Shown: in pieces, positions 29,928 through 35,757 of the stretch | Numbering within the stretch: the first letter of the stretch is position 1 | How the letters are laid out: the number at the start of each line of letters is the position of its first letter | Origin: Mansonella perstans | Taxonomy: Eukaryota > Nematoda > Chromadorea > Rhabditida > Onchocercidae | Assembly: GCA_037074765.1 (NCBI GenBank) | Contig: JBAMDO010000341.1 | Span: 1 to 35,757, forward strand | Direction: 5' to 3' | Length of the DNA stretch: 35,757 nt | Translations under genes and position numbers: made by a program | Notes under the pieces: model-generated | Told to the model about the DNA's origin: nothing | What the model saw: only the letters and a program-made list of their open reading frames with translations | Database searches by the model: none

Positions 29928-30573
29928 ATGGTATTGGTGGGTGTTATTGGTACAGTAATAGCGATAATTGGTTTTCTTGAAAATACTTTAGTTTTTTATA
30001 CATTTGTAAGCTCAAGGCATTACGTATAAAAATTTATTATATCTTACATATCTCAGTGCTTGCGATGTATTTATTTGTTTCTCATATGTGGGAATTATTT
30101 CAGAAAAAAAAAAGTTATCCGAAAAAATATAGATTATCATAAAGTTGTAATTTCATTTTGATTTTTGATTGAAACAAAACAAAAAAGATAACAATAATCG
30201 TGATTATCTAAAAATATATTTGTTTGCATTTAATTTATTGAATTATTGAATTTTAAATTGTACCAAACATTTAATATTTAAATTGAAAGATTTAAATATT
30301 GATTCAGGTATATGCAGAATATTTTCGTTATTTTCCACTATTTCGTCACTGGCATAATTATTTAAAAGTGGCATTTGCTATTTCTCACATTGCAATATGT
30401 ACCGTATAATTCCTTCTTATGGCAGCTGCATTTGAAAAAACAAAATTTGTGCATCTTTTCAATTCATTGGTGCTGTAAGCAATCTGTTTAACTGCTCGGT
30501 ATATGATATTATCGTATTCTCGCTAAGTATGACAATAAATTGCTTACAATGGGAACCACTATTAGTTAGATGA
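29928..30573 (+). pseudogene. Rhodopsin-like (neuropeptide-receptor-type) 7TM receptor relic
   Basis: The first piece from ATG 29928 reads MVLVGVIGTVIAIIGFLENT then LVFYTFVSS, a typical TM1 with its conserved Asn. The next piece, shifted one frame at about 30022, reads LRIKNLLYLTYLSACDVFIC then FSYVGII, a TM2 with its conserved Asp. After a probable intron (acceptor TTCAG at 30307) comes FRHWHNYLKVAFAISHIAIC, TV, a TAA at 30407-30409, then FLLMAAAFEK, matching TM3 and a DRY-equivalent. A further frame change leads to QFIGAVSNLFNCSVYDIIVF then SLSMTINCLQWEPLLV and TGA 30571. Two frame changes, an internal stop and a missing donor show decay. The order of pieces is that of nematode FMRFamide-like receptor families; the exact family is not determined. 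Frames were only read, not repaired. Confidence 0.75.
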
Positions 30574-30692
30574 ATAGCTTGGAGCAATGATTATAGGAGA
30601 ATGCCTATTTGATCGCGTGTTTTGAATGTTTGATCTGTTTGATTTTTGAATGGTTGTGTACAACTTCGTGTCTATAAGTGCACTGTAATTTC

Positions 30693-30895
30693 TATGGTGA
30701 TGCCAGGTTTTGGATTTTCCTGGTCATCCATTCATGTTTTGGTATGCCATTCTCTTTAGAGATTGGCGATTTTGAAACTTCTGATTGTGATACTGTGATC
30801 TTAGGTGATTCGATAAGAATTCATAAAAGTAAATTAGCTTTAATTATTATTATCATATATTTCAAAGCATATGATTCTGATACTATGATCCTTAT
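30693..30895. repeat. Dispersed repeat block A, copy 2
   Basis: This is the partner of 28566-28751. Here it lies about 120 bp downstream of the receptor relic, which suggests the ancestral unit had relic then block A. The 84-codon open frame across it is not kept in copy 1. Confidence 0.85.
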
Positions 30896-31084
30896 TCAGA
30901 AAGAAATAAAAATCATCAAATTAAATAAGTAGACAAGTTTAGTTAATTTGGCAAACAACTAGGGAGGAATAAATAAATAATCAAATTAATTAAGCAAAAA
31001 TGAATAAATTATATAAGTAAATTAAAAACTTCAGCGAAACAATAAAACAAGTTAATGAATTCGATACTTTTTTTCTTTGAATCA

Positions 31085-31392
31085 ATGGAAAGCAATTATT
31101 TCTTTATGTGCATGCAAAGGTACCTTCCCAAGGAAAAAATTGTAGTGAAGAAATCTTGCGACGTCATCGACAATATCAATGAGTGTAAGTTAGTCAATCG
31201 CCCAAATAGATATCCAATATTTTAAAAAAAAGAAAAAAATTTAAAATTCAAGTATAACTAACATTTTCAATATTACCATTGATATTTTTTTAAAATTTTA
31301 ATTGTTGTAATTTTTTCTTTATTTGTTCAACTTTTATTTTAATTTCAGCAGTGGAAAAGATTTCGGTGTCCTGTGCCTACTTCTGCAGATAG
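31085..31392 (+). CDS. Candidate two-exon small cysteine-containing protein
   Basis: Exon 31085-31184 (starts MESNYFFMCMQRYLPKEKIV) ends at a strong GTAAGT donor in phase 1. The T-rich ATTTCAG acceptor ending at 31348 opens a phase-matched exon reading SVEKISVSCAYFCR to TAG 31390-31392, for 47 codons in all. The Cys pattern with a late SCAYFC loosely recalls the end of nematode Ly6/uPAR-type proteins, but the usual CN ending and a signal peptide are missing. It may be a fragment. It overlaps, antisense, the second exon of the next candidate, so at most one model need be right there. Confidence 0.25.
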
Positions 31393-31775
31393 AAGTAGTT
31401 TGCTTGGGAAGAAACAAAAAAAAAAATGAATATGATCAGGTTAAATTTAAACTTATGTATTAGAAACTTTAAAAAAAAATTTGCTGCTGCTGCTGTTGCT
31501 AAAACGTGACATTTTAAAAATGCACAATTAGATATACAAAATAACATGGTAATATGTTTCCAACTAATTCTGAAAAACTGGAAATATTTTTTGACAGAAA
31601 ATTATACTAAACTTACATGAATTGTTTGATCATTATCTTCATCATCCGTTTCAACTTTATCGGGATTATGAAAGGTACGATTATCTCCTCTACTCAGCAA
31701 AACTGATAGTCGTGGACTGGAACCTTTTGGATAGATTGCAATTATAGGTGAATTTCCAGTGAAATTATCATCCAT
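31334..31775 (-). CDS. Candidate two-exon acidic small protein, function unknown
   Basis: ATG 31775 starts 53 codons (begins MDDNFTGNSPIIAIYPKG, ends in the acidic ETDDEDNDQTIH) that stop at an excellent CAT/GTAAGT donor (exon 31775-31617, phase 0). A T-rich CCCAAG acceptor opens a phase-0 exon of 22 codons (31402-31337, QTTSICRSRHRTPKSFPLLK...) ending TAA, with AATAAA soon after (about 31320-31325). The first exon may extend back to a TTTTTATAG acceptor at 31834, in which case it is internal and the gene is larger. The first exon reads like real protein and is the firmer part; the second is a guess. Confidence 0.4.
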
Positions 31776-32092
31776 ATGTGCTATTTGATTTTTTTTGTGT
31801 TTTCTGGTTTTAAACCAAGATTCTGAATTGCTCCTATAAAAATACATTTCCAAACTAAGATTTTCAAAAAACTTTACTATTAAATTACTTTCTTTTTTTC
31901 GCATAGTTTTTATTAAAATATGTCTACGAAATTTTCGATAATATGGGGTGAAAATTTTCATTGTTTCTCATTTTAGTTAAATTGTGATATATTTTAAGAC
32001 AGCGACAACCTTAAATACCTGTTAATTTTCCTATATCAAATTTCAAACATTTTAATAATTTGTAGGAAATATCAAAAATTTCATTTGTTTTT

Positions 32093-32200
32093 GCATCTTT
32101 TCAATTCATTCTTTCTTTACACAGTCTGTTTAACTGTTTAACTATCAACATGACATTATCTTAATCTCGCTAAGGATGACAATAAACTGCTTACAGTGGG
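32093..32200 (+). pseudogene. Second copy of the receptor-relic 3' segment
   Basis: It aligns with 30451-30554 (GCATCTTTTCAATTCATT, CTGTTTAAC, ATTATC, TCTCGCTAAG, ATGACAATAAA, TGCTTACA, TGGGA) with substitutions and indels that break all frames. It is joined directly to block B at 32203. Confidence 0.75.
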
Positions 32201-32202
32201 AT

Positions 32203-32286
32203 GATATCAGGTGAAATATATAATCTGACCCAGCGAATTTCTATTACATAATTTTCAATTAGTTTTTTTTTTCAAAACTATCATTT
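32203..32286. repeat. Dispersed repeat block B, copy 2
   Basis: This is the partner of 29092-29175, here immediately after the receptor-relic segment rather than after block A. Confidence 0.8.
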
Positions 32287-32427
32287 TAATGTTTCATTGG
32301 GATTTATCTCAATGCCATCTGCATAATGTTTTTTGAAGCGCAGTTAGTTGAAGCTCTTTTTTTTTCATCTTCCTACTTTTTTTTTGTTTTTTTTGTTACG
32401 GCAAATTTTAGTAAATATACAGTAAAT

Positions 32428-32517
32428 TTACTGAATTTTATGGCAACTACACTCCGCATATGAACACAGGTAACCTTCGGATCTACGCTGTTTATCACAT
32501 GCCTCAAACAAATTTAA
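32428..32517 (-). other. Short cysteine-rich open segment, possible exon relic
   Basis: The minus strand reads 29 codons with four Cys (EACDKQRRSEGYLCSYAECS then C), ending TAA at 32428. Upstream in the same frame, after a TGA, CDASEC continues the Cys theme. The local base composition is less AT-rich. No acceptor is convincing. It may be the tail of a secreted protein or chance. Confidence 0.25.
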
Positions 32518-32639
32518 TCAACATTCAGAAGCATCACAGCTAAAAGAAATTTGAATAACTAATTTTGCTTATAATACTGAATTATAAGTCAAAATATCGT
32601 TTCCACATCTCATGCAATCGCTACAGAGAAGAAATTCAT

Positions 32640-33420
32640 CGAGTTTGTAGAGCAGCAAACTTTTCGTTTTTTTGGCCAGAATTTTTACCGGACTAATTTA
32701 TCGTCTACAACTTCATTATTATAACATTACTAATTTACTCTTGAAATTATTCTTTTTCAAGAAGAATAATTCGCAAAGTTGTATGAAGAAAAATCAAGGT
32801 TTAATTCAAAAATTTTGTGCAAAACTATCCAAAAGCATTTTCTTCAACAACGAAGAAAGAGATTGGCAGAATTTATTAATGGTTGTTGTGGTTTTCAGCG
32901 GGAAGCATTAAACAGAGCTTGCCCAGATTTACAAGCGATTTGTTATATTATTCGGCCACTTGTTTATTTTTCACATTGTTCAAAACCTAGTATTTGAATG
33001 ATAGACGAATGTATTGAGAATAAATTGAAAAGAAGTAACTCAAATAACAAAAGCAATAATAGGTTTTGAATTATTCAGTTATTTTATTTTGCAGGCAACA
33101 AGTTGTCGGTAATATTTTTTCACAAAGTAAAGATGAATAAATTACTATCTCTAAACATTTATTTTTGCTGCGCTTTAAATCAAATTCTCTGCAATTCAAT
33201 TTTTAAAATAAATGATTTTAAAGATGATATCTTCCATTGATGCAGTCGTTGTGAAATTTATTCAGCTTTTCAAATGATTTCAAACGATCTCATAGTTTCG
33301 TGGATTCCGGCGCAAAAGAGCAAGAGAACAAGCAATAAATGTTGGAAGAGTTCAGAAACATCTGCCGTATAAAAGAATTATAATTAAATTTGTAACTTTA
33401 GTTTATCTTGTAGTAATTTA
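32640..33420 (+). other. Ambiguous region with short open frames
   Basis: Overlapping frames at 32672-32911 and 32779-32997 are open. The second ends INGCCGFQREALNRACPDLQ, and TTTTCAG at about 32898 could be an acceptor inside it. At about 33305-33420 another reads FRRKRAREQAINVGRVQKHL, resembling a receptor's basic cytoplasmic tail. None has a complete set of signals, so I list the region without calling a gene. Confidence 0.3.
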
Positions 33421-33620
33421 ATTCTATTAGATAACATTTTTTTTTTCATTGCACCTTTAATTTTCTTTCCATCAACCTATCTTACTAGCTCTCTGATTTC
33501 CTCATTTTGCTTATAATTCGAATTCTTAATGACTTCAAGTCTCCCTTTTATTTTCTCAATAACACATGATAAGGTAGGAATTTATTTCAATATTTCTAAT
33601 AAAACAATATATCAAATTAT

Positions 33621-33915
33621 TGTTTAAAACCGATAATTTTTGAAATTGAAACAAAATTGTTGTTTAAAACTGATATTTTAAAATTTGAAGTGAAATTATT
33701 GTTTAAAACTGAGAACATTTAAAATTGAAATAAAATATTTGTTTAAAACTGGTAGTTTTTTTAATTGAAATCAAATTATTGTTTAAAACAGACAGTTTTT
33801 ACAATTGAAATGAAAATACTGTTTAAAACTGACAATTTTTTTAGTTGAAATCAATGAGTGTTTGGAACTGATAATGTTTAAAATTGAAATGAAATTGTTG
33901 TTTGAAACTGATCAT
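33621..33915. repeat. 40-bp satellite, eight units
   Basis: TGTTTAAAAC (later TGTTTGGAAC, TGTTTGAAAC) starts at 33621, 33661, 33700, 33740, 33780, 33820, 33859 and 33899, a 39-40 bp period. Each unit continues roughly TGATAATTTTTAAAATTGAA then ATGAAATTAT. Confidence 0.95.
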
Positions 33916-35340
33916 CAAACATTTTAATAATAATAATAATAAGGATTGTTATTATTTAAAATAAAAGAAAAGGGATTTGCAAAATTTACGAGATTTTCAA
34001 ATTTTATTGAAATATTAAAATAACACTATTATTCGTTGTAATATGAATAAATCCTAAAAACCTTTAATATCTGATTGGGCAATTATATGGAAAAAAAAAA
34101 AGGAAATCTTTTAAGAATATTGTTTACTGATAAATACGAAAATTAAATTGGCTAAGGTGAAAATAAATATTCATTCAATTTTTTTTTTTAATTGGTTACA
34201 ATTATTGTTGAAATATTTCCTCTCGATTAATTTTTGTTAAAATTTTTGAATTTAATTGAAATTACAACTTACAGCAGTAAACTGTGATTTGACGAAAGAG
34301 AAATAAAAAGAAGAAAAATTTTAATAATGAAATGTTGAGAGAAAAAGAAAATCAATCAATATTAAAAATGCATATTTATTTTTTGCTCAGACAAATTTAC
34401 TGAAATTATAAATTGTAATTTGACAATAAATGAATCATCACTTTCATTTCATTTTTTATTCAATAAATTCAACAGTTCAGTTAAAGAGAACTTTTAATAA
34501 CATTTCAAAAATGCATTTAAATTCTATTTTAAATGATAATTTTAAATTTAAATGATAAAGTAGAGAAGAAACAAAAAAAAAAGTGATCTTGATATCATGT
34601 TAAGCTATTCGTGTACTGATTAATTAAATGATTCAATTTGCAAGGATAAATTATGGAAACAAAAAAAAATCAAAGATGTTTTTTTTCCATGTCAAAAAAT
34701 TACAAATTTTATCAAATATTTTATAATTTTGTCACCTATCCAATTTAAATAATATTTGCATGAACTTCCAAAATTTAAAATTTGCTTTGAATAAATGATT
34801 TCCGCGTTTTCTTTTATTTTTCAATTCAGGTCGAATTTTAAAATTCCTCGTACATACGGTTGCAATAATATATCAATGTTTTTTTTTTTTTCCTATGCGA
34901 GATAAATGACTTATGGTAATTTTCTGTTTTAAAATTCAGTAATGTGTGTAATTTTTCGTTTCAAAAATTCACAAATTTTTATGAGCAGTCTATTTGAATT
35001 TCACTTTAATTAATTGATTTATTAATTTTTTTTAGTGACTAGCATTAATTTTACTTGAATAACAATTTAATTAATTAATTAATGCATAATTATTACATTC
35101 TGGCTGATAAAAATTTAAAAAAAAGCATTTAGCAATCAATCAATAATTTAAGCCTTATCATCAAACTGCACTAATGATAATCAGAAAGAAAAAAAAAACC
35201 GAAAGAAAGTCTCCAACTAGTCTTATTTAGTTTGAAAATTTTATTAACTACATTAAAAATGTAATAACGAGGGTAATATGTTGTGTAGAAGATTTTCCCT
35301 ATTTTATAAATTAGCTACAATTAAATTTTCTAGTGTATGT
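33916..35340. other. Non-coding, nothing recognised
   Basis: AT-rich sequence with short (AAT)n near 33935 and no supported gene on either strand. Confidence 0.6.
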
Positions 35341-35345
35341 AGTAA

Positions 35346-35460
35346 GAAAAAAAATATTGGTAGGAATAATATGATTCAAAGAAAAAAAATATTAGTAGAA
35401 ATAATATAATTTAAAGAAAAAAGTATTAATATAAATAATATGATTCAAAGAAAAAAGAAA
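35346..35460. repeat. Three-unit tandem repeat of about 37 bp
   Basis: AAAGAAAAAAAATATTAGTA then GAAATAATATGATTC and close variants are repeated three times, with small indels in the A runs. Confidence 0.8.
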
Positions 35461-35588
35461 AAAAACACTTCATGTTTCATTTAAGACATTAAAGAAAGAA
35501 TATGAATGAAAATGAAAATTTCAAAATTTTATTTTATTATCTTCTTTTATCTTTATCTGACTGTTTTCTATTATATTTAATTATTTAG

Positions 35589-35746
35589 TTTGATTTAATG
35601 TAATATATATTTAATTTAGATTTAATCGAATTTACAAAAAAAAAAAAAAAATTTAAATTAAAAGCTAAGAATTAGAAAAAAAGGAAAATTACCACTGATT
35701 AACGATTGTGATTATTAGATCTAAATATATATTACATTAAATCAAA
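35589..35746. repeat. Inverted repeat at the right edge
   Basis: The 25 bp at 35589-35613 (TTTGATTTAATGTAATATAT then ATTTA) are exactly complementary to 35722-35746, with the match resuming after a 4-bp indel. The loop is about 108 bp. It may be a small terminal-inverted-repeat element. Confidence 0.85.
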
Positions 35747-35757
35747 GTCTAAACAAA

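Noticed and set aside
30678..30932. 84-codon plus-strand open frame
   Set aside because: It lies across repeat block A, whose other copy (28566-28751) does not keep the frame.

Overview
The window is a strongly AT-rich, intron-rich eukaryotic sequence with long homopolymer runs and many short tandem repeats. Splice sites are of the nematode kind (short T-rich tract then CAG or TAG at 3' sites). A degenerate neuropeptide-receptor-like 7TM relic and a rootletin-like gene that looks closest to the nematode form point to a nematode. A spirurid or filarial worm is my best guess, from base composition and intron length only.

Layout. (1) 1-4221, minus strand: five exons of a coiled-coil protein that I read as the N-terminal third of rootletin (C. 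elegans CHE-10 / vertebrate CROCC). The gene continues past the left edge. (2) 4.2-18.2 kb: about 14 kb with no convincing gene. It holds microsatellites, a long TA-rich satellite (11.1-11.8 kb) and a truncated 5S rRNA copy bracketed by an exact 20-bp direct repeat. (3) 18285-18451, minus strand: one isolated exon-like block with good splice sites and unknown affiliation. (4) 18.5-22.1 kb: non-coding, with a 34-bp-arm hairpin at 20.3-20.4 kb. (5) 22172-28331, plus strand: nine exons of a type II phosphatidylinositol 4-kinase. All exon phases match and the frame runs from inside the N-lobe to the conserved aromatic C-terminus. I could not find the exons for the first part of the kinase. (6) 28.4-33.9 kb: a mosaic of decayed duplicated segments. 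It includes a broken 7TM receptor relic, three pairs of diverged repeat blocks in different orders and a 40-bp satellite at two places. Two or three small candidate genes (31.1-31.8 kb, both strands) lie among them. (7) 33.9-35.76 kb: non-coding, with a 37-bp tandem repeat and an inverted repeat at the right edge.

The two recognisable genes, a ciliary rootlet protein and a lipid kinase of the Golgi/endosome, are on opposite strands and have no evident functional link. I see no operon, CRISPR array, complete transposon or other obviously new system. The most informative oddities are the 5S retrocopy and the recombined receptor-relic and satellite mosaic downstream of the kinase.
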